Shown here one piece after another: positions 1 to 8,847 of a DNA stretch of 64,000 nt (position 1 is its first letter; every line of letters begins with the position of its first letter). Source of the stretch: Microlunatus elymi (GTDB lineage Bacteria; Actinomycetota; Actinomycetes; Propionibacteriales; Propionibacteriaceae); NCBI RefSeq assembly GCF_007362775.1, contig NZ_CP041692.1, positions 3,782,001 through 3,846,000 of the forward strand. The letters are read 5' to 3'. Below the pieces are notes generated by a model, which saw only the letters and a program-made list of their open reading frames with translations, was not told where the DNA came from and ran no database searches. The position numbers and the translations under genes were made by a program.

Positions 1-2
1 GC

Positions 3-215
3 TTCTGCATGCTGATCGGTCGCTTCATCCTGATCGGTCTGGTGCTCGCACTGGCCGGCTCGTTGGCCGGTCAGGTCAGGCGGCCGGTCTCCGGCAGTCT
101 GCCCACCCACACGCCGCTGTTCGTCGGCCTGCACGTCTTCACCGCCTTGATCGTCGCCGGCCTGACCTTCTTCCCCGCCCTGGCCCTCGGTCCGATCGCG
201 AGTGCGGTCTCATGA
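3..215 (+). CDS. kdpA: KdpA, potassium-transporting ATPase subunit A (C-terminal fragment)
   Basis: This is the last ~70 residues of the K+-binding, pore-forming subunit of the high-affinity KdpFABC pump. The frame is open from the window edge and contains the family's C-terminal pattern: GRF, a small hydrophobic helix, then [14 protein letters not shown] followed by a final membrane helix ending [11 protein letters not shown]. The rest of the gene and any kdpF lie outside the window. kdpB, kdpC, kdpD and kdpE follow on the same strand. The stop at 213-215 is followed by 334 nt of repeat-rich sequence before kdpB, whereas kdpA and kdpB are usually nearly contiguous. Confidence 0.93.
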   Translation, partial: FCMLIGRFILIGLVLALAGSLAGQVRRPVSGSLPTHTPLFVGLHVFTALIVAGLTFFPALALGPIASAVS

Positions 216-549
216 TCACCGAACCCGGACCCTCCCCGTCCCCTCGCCCCTCGCCAACCTTCCAGCACGATCCGCAGTCTGACCCGCGATCCGACACCGG
301 CGGCCCAATTCCCAGCACGAGCCGGATTCTGGCCGCCCCAACCAACCCCGTACCAGGAAATTTCCAGCACGAGCTGGATTTTCCGACCCCAAACCGGCCA
401 ACCACCCCAGAAAATCCCCCACGAGCTGGATTCTCCGACCCCGACCCCGCCACCCACCCCAGAAAATCCAACCCGAGCGGGAAATTCCGAGGGTGGCGGG
501 CGACCCGGACTCGGCGCCGACCAGACCAAGATCAATTTCGGAGTATGAC
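216..549. repeat. Diverged ~50-bp tandem repeat array between kdpA and kdpB
   Basis: This 334-nt gap contains no convincing gene. It holds about five units spaced 50-53 nt apart, with cores near 260, 309, 361, 414 and 465. The clearest core reads TTTCCAGCACGAGCTGGATT, in which CCAGC and GCTGG form a small palindrome. Flanking C-rich tracts such as ACCACCCCAGAAAATCC recur. The core is related to the TTTCCAGCACGTG units found after kdpE and around the IS30 element, but is more diverged. The array must be transcribed if kdpA and kdpB share an mRNA. Confidence 0.75.
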
Positions 550-2631
550 GTGACCACAACCCTGACCAGGCCGGAGACCGAGCACCTGCCGCATCGGCAC
601 ACGCGTCCCCCGGCGACGTTCGGCCCACGACAGCTGGTCCGCAACCTTCCCGCGGCTGCGCGCAAACTCGACCCGCGGACCATGATCAAGAACCCGGTGA
701 TGTTCGTGGTCGAGGTCGGCGCCGCGGTCAGCAGCGCGTTCACGGTCGCCCACTCCAGCCTGTTCGGCTGGCTCGTGGTTGGCTGGCTCTGGTTCACGGT
801 GATCTTCGCCAACCTTGCCGAGGCGGTCGCCGAAGGGCGAGGCAAGGCGCAGGCCGACACGCTGCGAGCGACCACCAGCGAGACGCTGGCCAGACGGCTG
901 AGCGGCGACGTCGAGCAACGGGTTCCGTCCTCCGAGCTGAAGATCGGCGACCGGGTGGTGGTCGAGGCCGGCCAGTTGATCCCGGCGGACGGTGACGTCG
1001 TCGAGGGTGTTGCCAGCGTTGACGAGTCGGCGATCACCGGGGAATCGGCGCCGGTGATCCGCGAGTCCGGCGGTGACCGATCCGCGGTCACCGGAGGAAC
1101 TACCGTGTTGTCGGATCGGATCGTGGTCAAGATCACCGCCGAGCCCGGCTCCGGTTTCGTCGACCGGATGATCGCCATGGTGGAAGGCGCGGCTCGACAG
1201 AAGACGCCAAACGAGATCGCGCTGAACATCTTGTTGGCCTCGCTGACGATCGTGTTCCTGCTGGCTGTGGTGACGCTGCAGCCGTTCGCCGTCTACTCCG
1301 GCCAGGCACAACCCGTGATTGTGTTGATCGCGCTGCTGGTCTGCCTGATCCCGACCACCATCGGTGCGCTGCTGTCCTCGGTCGGCATCGCCGGCATGGA
1401 CCGGCTCGTCCAGCACAACGTGTTGGCCACCTCCGGCCGGGCGGTCGAAGCAGCGGGTGATGTGAACACCCTGCTGCTGGACAAGACCGGCACGATCACG
1501 TTCGGCAACCGGCGTGCGGTCGCGCTGTATCCGGCAGCAGGCGTCAGCATCGAACGGCTGGCCGACGCCGTGCAGCTGTCCAGCCTGGCCGACGAGACGC
1601 CCGAGGGACGTTCGATCATCGATCTGGTTCGGGATCGGTACGCGCTGCCGGACCGATCCGCCGACGCGTTGCCGGCCGCAGAGTTCATCGGGTTCAGTGC
1701 CCAGACCCGGATGAGCGGCGTCGATCTTCCCGACGGTCGCCGCATTCGCAAGGGAGCGCCGAGCTCGTTGCGCGCCTGGGCAACCGAGTCCGGAGCGACG
1801 GGCACGTCCACGATCGGCGACACGGTCGCGACCGTCTCGGCCAAGGGCGGTACGCCGCTCGCCGTCGGCGTCGCACAGGACAACCGCGCCGAGGTGCTCG
1901 GGGTGATCGAGCTCGCCGACGTCCTCAAGCCCGGGATGGCCGAACGCTTCGCGGAGCTGCGTCGGATGGGTATTCGTACGGTGATGATCACCGGCGACAA
2001 CCCGATCACCGCCAAGGCGATCGCCGAGGAAGCCGGCGTGGACGACTACCTGGCCGAGGCAACCCCGGAGGACAAGCTGGAGTTGATCAAAAACGCGCAG
2101 CGGGGCGGGCAACTCGTCGCGATGACCGGAGACGGCACCAACGACGCCCCGGCACTGGCTCAGGCCGACGTCGGCGTCGCGATGAACACCGCAACCGCCG
2201 CGGCCAAGGAGGCGGGCAACATGGTCGACCTGGATTCGGACCCGACCAAGTTGATCGACATCGTCGCGATCGGCAAGCAGTTGTTGATCACCCGCGGTGC
2301 ACTGACCACGTTCTCGATCGCGAACGACGTGGCCAAGTACTTCGCGATCATCCCCGCCATGTTCATGACGATCTATCCCGGCCTGCAGGCGTTGAACATC
2401 ATGCGTCTCTCCTCACCCACGTCGGCGATTTTGTCCGCGGTGATCTTCAACGCGTTGATCATCATCGCGCTGATTCCGTTGTCCTTGCGGGGAGTCCGCT
2501 ACCGGCCGCTGGCGCCGGCGGCCATGCTCCGACGCAACGTGTTGATCTTCGGCGTCGGCGGACTGATCGTGCCGTTCATCGGGATCAAGATCATCGACCT
2601 GCTGGTCTCACTCATTCCCGGCATCGGCTGA
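550..2631 (+). CDS. kdpB: KdpB, potassium-transporting P-type ATPase catalytic subunit
   Basis: KdpB hydrolyses ATP to drive K+ import through KdpA in the cytoplasmic membrane. The protein is ~693 residues, close to the usual 680-700. It shows the TGES actuator motif, the DKTGT phosphorylation site at about residues 311-315, [10 protein letters not shown] at about 527-536, and hydrophobic segments before and after the cytoplasmic domains. The start is taken as the GTG at 550 with a GGAG at 538-541. The frame stays open upstream to 493, but that part is repeat sequence. kdpC follows after 23 nt. Confidence 0.97.
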   Translation: MTTTLTRPETEHLPHRHTRPPATFGPRQLVRNLPAAARKLDPRTMIKNPVMFVVEVGAAVSSAFTVAHSSLFGWLVVGWLWFTVIFANLAEAVAEGRGKAQADTLRATTSETLARRLSGDVEQRVPSSELKIGDRVVVEAGQLIPADGDVVEGVASVDESAITGESAPVIRESGGDRSAVTGGTTVLSDRIVVKITAEPGSGFVDRMIAMVEGAARQKTPNEIALNILLASLTIVFLLAVVTLQPFAVYSGQAQPVIVLIALLVCLIPTTIGALLSSVGIAGMDRLVQHNVLATSGRAVEAAGDVNTLLLDKTGTITFGNRRAVALYPAAGVSIERLADAVQLSSLADETPEGRSIIDLVRDRYALPDRSADALPAAEFIGFSAQTRMSGVDLPDGRRIRKGAPSSLRAWATESGATGTSTIGDTVATVSAKGGTPLAVGVAQDNRAEVLGVIELADVLKPGMAERFAELRRMGIRTVMITGDNPITAKAIAEEAGVDDYLAEATPEDKLELIKNAQRGGQLVAMTGDGTNDAPALAQADVGVAMNTATAAAKEAGNMVDLDSDPTKLIDIVAIGKQLLITRGALTTFSIANDVAKYFAIIPAMFMTIYPGLQALNIMRLSSPTSAILSAVIFNALIIIALIPLSLRGVRYRPLAPAAMLRRNVLIFGVGGLIVPFIGIKIIDLLVSLIPGIG

Positions 2632-2654
2632 TCTCGTACCGAAAGGAACTCACC

Positions 2655-3239
2655 ATGTCCCAGTTGTTGCGGCAGAGCCTGGCCGGGTTGAAGGTGCTGA
2701 TCGCGTTCACAATCGTCCTCGGCCTGGCCTATCCACTGCTGATCACCGGCATCGGAAAGGTCGTTGCACCCGGCCAGGCTGACGGTTCCCCAATCACCGT
2801 GCAGGACAAGGTCGTCGGCTCCTCGCTGATCGGTCAGCCGTTCGGCGGCAAGCAGTGGTTCTGGTCGCGCCCCTCGTTGGCCGGCGATGGCTACGATTCC
2901 ATGAGCAGCGGCGGGAGCAACCTGGCTGCCAACAGTCCCCAGCTGGCGACGACGATCCAACTGCGCCGAGCCCAGATCGCCAAGGCCAACCGAGTCCGTC
3001 CCGATCAGGTGCCGCCCGATGCCGTGACCGCCTCCGGCAGCGGTCTCGATCCCGACATCTCGCCTGCCTACGCCGCCATCCAGGTCGGCCGCGTCGCCGC
3101 CGCCCGCGGGTTGAGCCCCGCCCAGGTCCGCGAGTTGGTCGCCGAGCACACTCAGGGCCGCACGCTGGGTTTCCTCGGTGAGCCGCGGGTCAACGTCCTG
3201 GAGCTGAACGCCGCCCTGGCCGCCGTCGGCGGCCGATGA
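2655..3239 (+). CDS. kdpC: KdpC, potassium-transporting ATPase subunit C
   Basis: KdpC is the small subunit of the KdpFABC complex. It has one N-terminal membrane helix and an extracytoplasmic domain that stabilises the complex and affects ATP affinity. The 194-residue product begins with a short basic start and a helix (VLIAFTIVLGLAYPLLITGI). It carries the family patterns GSSLIGQPF, FWSRPS, SGGSNLAANSPQL and VTASGSGLDPDISPAYA. The start codon has a good ribosome site (AAAGGA) in front. It lies between kdpB and kdpD in the expected operon order. Confidence 0.97.
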   Translation: MSQLLRQSLAGLKVLIAFTIVLGLAYPLLITGIGKVVAPGQADGSPITVQDKVVGSSLIGQPFGGKQWFWSRPSLAGDGYDSMSSGGSNLAANSPQLATTIQLRRAQIAKANRVRPDQVPPDAVTASGSGLDPDISPAYAAIQVGRVAAARGLSPAQVRELVAEHTQGRTLGFLGEPRVNVLELNAALAAVGGR

Positions 3240-3341
3240 TCACAAGAATCCTGCTCCAGTGCGGCTCGCCGGCCCCGAACAGCCCACCGCAACGTAACTG
3301 GCGCAGCATTCTTGTACCTGCGCAACAGTCAGGAGGTGAAG

Positions 3342-6029
3342 ATGGTGGGCATGAACGGCAGCGTGGGCCGACGGGGCGTGCTGCGCGTCTACCTCGGCGC
3401 CGCGCCCGGCGTCGGCAAGACGTACGCGATGTTGTCGGAGGCCAGGCGGCGGCAGGCCCGGGGCACGGACGTGGTTGTCGGGATCGCCGAGACGCACGGC
3501 CGCGCCCACACCGCCGAACTGCTGGAGGGGCTCGAGCTCGCCCCGCGCCGCACCGTCGAGTATCGCGGCGCGACCGGCTACGAGTTGGACCTGGACTGGC
3601 TGCTGCACCGCAAACCGCAGGTGGCGTTGGTGGACGAGCTGGCACACACCAATCTCGGCGCCGACACGGAGAACACCAGCCGCCTGTCCGGGCCGAGCGC
3701 GGCGCTTGAGGTACACCGCAAACGCTGGCAGGACGTCAGCTCCCTGCTGGACGCCGGCATCGACGTCATCTCGACCGTGAACGTCCAGCACCTCGAATCA
3801 CTGAACGACGTGGTGGCCGAGATCACCGGGATCCGCCAGCAGGAAACGATTCCGGACGACATCGTCCGCAGCGCGGACCAGATCGAACTGGTCGACATGG
3901 CGCCGGAAGCGCTGCGCAAGCGACTCGGACACGGCAACGTCTACCCGCGGGAGCGGGTCGACACGGCCCTGTCGAACTACTTCCGCGTGGGCAACCTGAG
4001 CGCGCTGCGCGAACTCGCCTTGCTCTGGTTGGCCGACCGGGTGGACGCGGGCCTGGCCGACTACCGAGCACGGCACGGCATCGACCGCCCCTGGCCCGCG
4101 CGCGAGCGAGTGGTGGTCGCACTGGCCGGCGGACCGGAGGGCGAGACCCTGCTGCGCCGGGGGGCCCGGATCGCCCAGCGCGGCGTCGGCGGCGAGTTGA
4201 TGGCAGTGCACGTCGCCCGCGGCGACGGTCTGGTCGCCCGGCAGGCCGGAAACCTGGAAGCCCAACGAGCACTGGCCGAACGGCTGGGCGGCTCGTTCCA
4301 TCGGATCATCGGCGACAACATCGCCGAGGCGATCACCGAGTTCGCTCGCGGTGCGAACGCGACCTTGATCGTGATCGGGGCGAGCAGCAAGCGGCCGTGG
4401 CAGTCGCTGTTCGTCGGCAGCGTCAGCAACGCGGTGGTGACCGGAGCCGGCGAGGCGATCGACGTGCACGTGGTCACCCATGAACGGGCCCGGCGCGGCA
4501 GTCTGCCCCGACGCCGGGATTTGCTCAGCCGCCGTCGCCGAGTGCTCGGCTGGATTGCGGCCGCGGCCGCACCGGCGATCCTGGTCGGTCTGCAGAGTCT
4601 GAGCCTGACCTCCGCCGGGCTGACCACCAACGCGATGCTGACGATCGCGATCACCGTGGGCGTCGCGCTGCTCGGCGGTCTGTGGCCCGCGATCGCCGCT
4701 GCCCTGTGGGGATCGTTGCTGCTGAACTGGTTCCTGACGCCGCCGCTGCACAAGATCACCATCGCCAGCCCGGAGAACGCGCTGGCACTGGTGATCACCG
4801 TGATGGTGGGCGCCGCGGTCGCGTCGGTGGTGGACATGGCTGCCCGACGCAGCCAGCAGGCACGACGAGCCGGGGCGGACGCGGAGATCCTGTCGGTGCT
4901 GGCCGGCAGTGTGGTCCGCGGCCGGGACACCGTGGATGCGGTCCTTGATCAACTTCGTACCACGTTCGGGATGGAGTCGGTCTCGTTGCTGGAACGCGAC
5001 GACGAACGCTCCGGCTGGCGACGGGTGCAGCATGCCGGCGAGCCTGCGTGTGACACGCCGCAGCAGGGCGACACCGAGGTCCGGGTGACGCCGACCCTCA
5101 CCTTGGTGTTGCGCGGACCGGACCTGGACGGCGGATCCCGGCGAGTGCTGGAGGCGTTCGCGGCCCAGGCGACTGTCCTGCTGGAGACCGAACGGCTGCG
5201 GCATCGGGCCGAGGAGGCGCGACGACTGGAGGCCGGCGACGCGATGCGGCGTACGCTGCTGGCCGCGGTCTCCCACGATCTTCGTACGCCGCTGGCTTCG
5301 ATCAAGGCGAGTGTCACCAGTCTGCAGCAACACGACGTCGACTTCAGCGCCGAGGATCGCGAGCAACTGGTGGCGATGGTGCACGATGCCACCGTGCAGC
5401 TGGAACGTCTAGTGGACAACCTGTTGGACATCTCCCGGCTGCAGTCGGGTACGGCGCGGCCGCGGTCGCTGCCGACCGGCATCGACGAGGTGGTCTGGCC
5501 GGCGATCGCGACGGTGTCGCCGGGTCGGATCCGGGTGGAGGTGGACGAGACGTTGCCGTTGATCATGACCGATCCCGGGTTGTTGGAGCGCGCCCTCGGC
5601 AACGTGGTGGAAAACGCGAACCGGTACGCACCCGCCGATTCCATGATCACCATCACCGCCCTGCCGACGCTGACCGAGTCCGAGCGGACCATGATCGAGA
5701 TCCGCGTCGTCGATCATGGTCCGGGCGTGCCGGACGAGGCGAAGGAGCGGATGTTCGACTCGTTCCAGCAGGTCGGCGATCGGCGCCGGGCCGGCGGCCT
5801 GGGGCTCGGCCTCGCCGTCGCCCGCGGCTTCACCGAGGCGGTCGGTGGCACGCTGCGCGCCGAGGACACACCCGGCGGCGGACTCACCATGATCATCACC
5901 GTCCCCGCCCAACCCCTCACGGGGCCTGAGCCCGTCGAAGGACCGATAACCCAACCCCACAAGCGTCCTGAGCCTGTCGACGAACCGGGAACACAACCGT
6001 CGATGTCCACCGGTGGGGAGACGCGATGA
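3342..6029 (+). CDS. kdpD: KdpD, sensor histidine kinase for the kdp operon
   Basis: KdpD is a membrane sensor kinase that answers K+ limitation or osmotic stress and phosphorylates KdpE. From the chosen ATG (AGGAGG five bases upstream; the frame stays open to 3312) the protein is ~895 residues. In order it has a KdpD domain with Walker A GAAPGVGKT at about 19-27 and LVDELAHTN, a UspA-like domain, four closely packed membrane helices, a GAF-like region, and a kinase core. The kinase core has VSHDLRTPL (His about 645), NVVENANRYAP, DHGPGVPDE and GGLGLGLAVA. The last ~40 residues come from a repeat element (5925-5983) and are not part of the fold. The stop overlaps kdpE by four bases. Confidence 0.96.
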   Translation: MVGMNGSVGRRGVLRVYLGAAPGVGKTYAMLSEARRRQARGTDVVVGIAETHGRAHTAELLEGLELAPRRTVEYRGATGYELDLDWLLHRKPQVALVDELAHTNLGADTENTSRLSGPSAALEVHRKRWQDVSSLLDAGIDVISTVNVQHLESLNDVVAEITGIRQQETIPDDIVRSADQIELVDMAPEALRKRLGHGNVYPRERVDTALSNYFRVGNLSALRELALLWLADRVDAGLADYRARHGIDRPWPARERVVVALAGGPEGETLLRRGARIAQRGVGGELMAVHVARGDGLVARQAGNLEAQRALAERLGGSFHRIIGDNIAEAITEFARGANATLIVIGASSKRPWQSLFVGSVSNAVVTGAGEAIDVHVVTHERARRGSLPRRRDLLSRRRRVLGWIAAAAAPAILVGLQSLSLTSAGLTTNAMLTIAITVGVALLGGLWPAIAAALWGSLLLNWFLTPPLHKITIASPENALALVITVMVGAAVASVVDMAARRSQQARRAGADAEILSVLAGSVVRGRDTVDAVLDQLRTTFGMESVSLLERDDERSGWRRVQHAGEPACDTPQQGDTEVRVTPTLTLVLRGPDLDGGSRRVLEAFAAQATVLLETERLRHRAEEARRLEAGDAMRRTLLAAVSHDLRTPLASIKASVTSLQQHDVDFSAEDREQLVAMVHDATVQLERLVDNLLDISRLQSGTARPRSLPTGIDEVVWPAIATVSPGRIRVEVDETLPLIMTDPGLLERALGNVVENANRYAPADSMITITALPTLTESERTMIEIRVVDHGPGVPDEAKERMFDSFQQVGDRRRAGGLGLGLAVARGFTEAVGGTLRAEDTPGGGLTMIITVPAQPLTGPEPVEGPITQPHKRPEPVDEPGTQPSMSTGGETR
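5925..5983 (+). repeat. Two REP-like copies of CCTGAGCCYGTCGA inside the kdpD 3' end
   Basis: Two copies of the motif CCTGAGCCYGTCGA (5925 and 5967, 42 bases apart) lie in the last 110 bases of kdpD. They translate as PEPVEG and PEPVDE. The motif is familiar as a dispersed, often palindromic intergenic repeat in many bacterial genomes (general knowledge, not searched here). Its presence inside the reading frame shows that the KdpD tail was extended by repeat sequence. Confidence 0.65.
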
Positions 6030-6715
6030 GCACGCTGACGGCCCTGGTGGTGGACGACGAGCCGGCCCTGGTGAAGGCGCTCTCGATCAATCTGCGCGCC
6101 CGACACTGGGAAGTGATCACCGCCGCGGACGGGGCGGGCGCGCTGGAGGCGGTGGCCAAGCGGCGGATCGATGTGGTGGTGCTCGATCTCGGCCTTCCCG
6201 ATCTTGACGGCATCCAGGTGATCGAGGGCATCCGCGGCTGGTCGAAGGTGCCGATCATCGTGTTGTCGGCACGCCACGATTCGGACGAGAAGGTGGCCGC
6301 GCTGGACGCCGGCGCCGACGACTACGTGACCAAACCATTCGGGATGGACGAGTTGCTGGCGCGGCTGCGAGCCATGGTTCGCCGGGCCCAACCGAGCGCC
6401 GACGGCGACGACTCGCCGTTGATCGAGGCCGGCTCCTTGATCATCGACCTGTCCCGGAAGAAGGTCAGTCGGGACGGCATCGACGTACGACTGACCCCGA
6501 CCGAATGGCATCTGCTCGAGGTCCTGGTCCGCAACCGCGGCCGGCTGGTCTCGCCGCAGCAGCTGCTCGGCGAGGTCTGGGGTCCCGGCTATCGCACCGA
6601 GACCAACTATCTACGCGTCTACTCCGCCCAGCTCCGCCGCAAACTGGAGCACGACCCGTCACACCCGAAACACCTGATCACCGAACCCGGCATGGGCTAC
6701 CGCTTCGAACTCTGA
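6026..6715 (+). CDS. kdpE: KdpE, OmpR-family response regulator
   Basis: KdpE receives phosphate from KdpD and activates kdpFABC transcription. The 229-residue protein has a receiver domain with the acidic pair DDEP near the N-terminus, the phospho-acceptor in VVLDLGLPDLDG, the conserved Ser/Lys patterns VLSARHD and DDYVTKPF, and a C-terminal winged helix (LTPTEWHLLEVLVRN...YLRVYSAQLRRKLE). Its ATG overlaps the kdpD stop (ATGA), a sign of translational coupling. A GC hairpin follows at 6729-6748. Confidence 0.97.
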   Translation: MSTLTALVVDDEPALVKALSINLRARHWEVITAADGAGALEAVAKRRIDVVVLDLGLPDLDGIQVIEGIRGWSKVPIIVLSARHDSDEKVAALDAGADDYVTKPFGMDELLARLRAMVRRAQPSADGDDSPLIEAGSLIIDLSRKKVSRDGIDVRLTPTEWHLLEVLVRNRGRLVSPQQLLGEVWGPGYRTETNYLRVYSAQLRRKLEHDPSHPKHLITEPGMGYRFEL

Positions 6716-6728
6716 TCATGAAGCCACT

Positions 6729-6748
6729 CGGGCGGAAACTGCCGCCCG
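6729..6748 (+). terminator. Putative terminator hairpin after kdpE
   Basis: Arms CGGGCGG and CCGCCCG are separated by AAACTG, 13 nt after the kdpE stop. No T tract follows. This is the most likely 3' boundary of the kdp operon. Confidence 0.5.
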
Positions 6749-6799
6749 ATCGGGCTACCGCGGCCCAAACGAGCGGAGTTCCGGCGGCCGGTTTCGGGC

Positions 6800-6937
6800 G
6801 GTCACTTTCCAGCACGTGCGGGGTTCTGAGCCGTCCCGGGCCCTGATCACGCGGGAATTTCCAGCACGTGCGGGGTTTTCGGGGTCTGGACGGGCTGTCG
6901 GGGCCGAAATTTCCAGCACATGTGGGTTTTTCGGCGA
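6800..6937. repeat. ~50-bp tandem repeat array, left part (before the IS30 element)
   Basis: Three direct units have cores TTTCCAGCACGTGCGGGG starting near 6806, 6858 and 6910 (the third reads CAGCACATGTGGG). The third unit is cut by the left end of the IS30-family element at 6938. Its other half reappears after the right end of the element at 8240. Units of the ACTTTCC and AATTTCC subtype alternate, as in the right part of the array. Confidence 0.8.
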
Positions 6938-8239
6938 GCGGATTCAAGGCCGTGACGCAACACGCGTCCTTGGAGGTCGTGTTGCGTAACGCTCAGGTAC
7001 GTATCGAGTTTTGGCATTTGATCCGAGCTGGAGTTCTCCCTGACGAGGCTGGTCGGCGTGTCGGGCTGGGGAAGCTCAGCGGCCGGCGGTGGTTCCGCGA
7101 ATCTGGCGGCATGGTGCCGTGCAATTTGCTCAAGGCGAAGACCGGCCGCTATCTGTCGGGCCGAGGAACGTGATCAACTGGCAGGCCTGCTCCAGGACCA
7201 GACGAAGTCGCTGCGCGACATCGCCAAGATCCTGGGCCGGTCACCATCAACGATCAGCCGGGAGCTGCGACGGAATCGGTCCGACACCCGTAGCCCTGCG
7301 GCGCATCCGGCCCGGCAACCGGGTCAGCCCACCGGCCGACGCGGCCGGATCCTCAAGCGCCACAACTACCAGCCACTGAGGGCTCAACGGCTGGCCGAGG
7401 CGCGACGACGAGAACAAGCCCCGGCCAGCAAACTAACCCGCATCCCCCGGTTGCATGCCGAGGTGCAGCGACGGCTGGAACTGGATCACTCACCCGAGCA
7501 GATCAGCAATTGCCTGAAGACCGAGTTCGCCGATGATGGACAGATGCAGATCAGCACCGAGTCGATCTACCGATCCCTTTACGTGCAAGGAAAAGGCGAG
7601 CTAAACCGCGAACTCACCCGCCACCTGCGCACCGGTCGGGCCCTGCGTAAACCCCGCCGCCGCAGCGACCAGCGCCGCGGCCGGATCCCGAACATGATCA
7701 ACATCCGCGAACGACCCGCCGAGATCGCCGACCGGGCTGTGCCCGGCCATTGGGAAGGCGACTTGATCATCGGCAAGGACAGCGCCTCAGCGATCGGCAC
7801 CCTGGTCGAACGAACCTCCGGATTCGTAATGCTGCTCCACCTGCCCCACAGCCACACAGCCGACGCCGTCGAACAAGCCATGATCACCGCGATCAGTCAG
7901 CTCCCCAAGACCCTGGCCAAGACTCTCACCTGGGACCAGGGCAAGGAGATGGCCAACCATGCCCGGATCGCTGACGCGACCGGCCTGAGCATCTACTTCT
8001 GCGACCCCCACTCACCCTGGCAGCGCGGCACCAACGAAAACACCAACGGCCTGCTACGACAGTACTTCCCCAAAGGCACCGACCTGTCCGGCTACCACCC
8101 CGACTACCTCGACTGGGTCGCCACCCGACTCAACAACCGACCCCGCAAACGTCACGGATGGAAGACCCCCGCCCAAGCTCTGGACCAGCTACTGTCGAAC
8201 CCACCAACCATCAGTGTTGCGACACCAGCTTGAATCCGC
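6938..8239 (+). mobile_element. IS30-family insertion sequence (1302 bp)
   Basis: Both ends were found by eye. The 26-bp terminal inverted repeats at 6938-6963 and 8214-8239 agree at 22 of 26 positions and both begin GCGGATTCAAG. The transposase stop codon lies inside the right repeat. The element sits within one unit of the 50-bp repeat array, with the front half of the unit to its left and the rear half to its right. The 2-3 bp target duplication usual for IS30 is ambiguous here (CGA on the left, CGC on the right). Confidence 0.88.
6979..8233 (+). pseudogene. IS30-family transposase with an N-terminal frameshift
   Basis: This DDE transposase would move the surrounding element. The N-terminal DNA-binding part (LIRAGVLPDEAGRRVGLGK...RRWFRESGGMVP) is in one frame and the rest in the next. 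Removing one G from GGG at 7158-7160 restores the continuous family pattern GRYLSAEERDQLAGL. The downstream part has the second helix-turn-helix (LRDIAKILGRSPSTISRELRRN) and the catalytic core with GHWEGDLIIG, TWDQGKEM and NENTNGLLRQYFPKGTDLS. The start is probably TTG 6982 or GTG 6979 behind GGAGG. The element is probably inactive unless the shift is bypassed or the base is an error. Confidence 0.85.
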
Positions 8240-8600
8240 CGCCATGGAACGGTGCGTCGGGTCGGATTTTCCGGCACGTGTGGGGTTTTCGGACCATGGA
8301 ACGGTGCGTTGGGTCGGAATTTCCAGCACGTGCGGGGTTTTGGCGGTCGGGTCAGGCCCCGGCGATCACTTTCCAGCACGTGCAGGGTTCTGAGGCGTCC
8401 CGGCCCCGATCACGCGGGAATTTCCAGCACGTGCGGGGTTTTGGCGGTCGGGTCAGGGCCCCGGCGATCACTTTCCAGCACGTGCACGGTTCTGAACCAT
8501 CCCGCGGCCGATCATGCAGGAATTTCAGCACGTGCGGACTCTGGCGGGCCCGGGCCGCGGGCGACCACTTTCCCGCACGTGCTGGAAAGTGAACGAGGAC
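8240..8600. repeat. ~50-bp tandem repeat array, right part
   Basis: Seven units have their CACGTG cores at 50-51-nt intervals (core region near 8270, 8321, 8371, 8422, 8473, 8523 and 8571). The core is TTTCCAGCACGTGCGGGG followed by GTTYTG. Two subtypes alternate, giving a ~101-bp higher-order period: 8319 matches 8420, and 8369 matches 8470. The last unit is a near-perfect palindrome, in which CACTTTCC at its left is mirrored by GGAAAGTG ending at 8591. No gene is supported in this stretch. Confidence 0.85.
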
Positions 8601-8773
8601 AACAAGCCCGGCAGCGGCCAATGCGACAGGAACCGACCGGTAACTTGATCTTGAAACCCGGCCACCCGAACGCAACCTACGCACGCCCGTCGAGCGCCCC
8701 AGCGCGAGACCGGTGCCGCAGCGCAGCGGAGGCGCCGCGGCGACGCAACTGTGGAGGTGCCCACGCCCGGGGG

Positions 8774-8794
8774 TCCGGGGGTCGTCCCCCCGGA
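8774..8794. terminator. GC-rich hairpin element 3' of yqgE
   Basis: TCCGGGGG pairs with CCCCCGGA around a short loop, ~55 nt beyond the minus-strand stop at 8848. The sequence belongs to the same G-rich family as the hairpins at 30493 and 33298. The 8601-8847 interval otherwise shows no gene. Confidence 0.5.
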
Positions 8795-8847
8795 ACGAAA
8801 CGTACAGCACCCAGAATTGCGGCAGCAGCACCCAAAACGGACGTAAC

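Noticed and set aside
6868-7173. Separate small protein starting before the IS left end
   Set aside because: Its start lies in the repeat array outside the IS, and its second half is the N-terminus of the frameshifted transposase.
8266-8600. CRISPR array, because of evenly spaced repeats of ~25 nt
   Set aside because: The repeats diverge, the spacers are themselves repeated in alternating subtypes, and no cas gene is present. A tandem repeat fits better.
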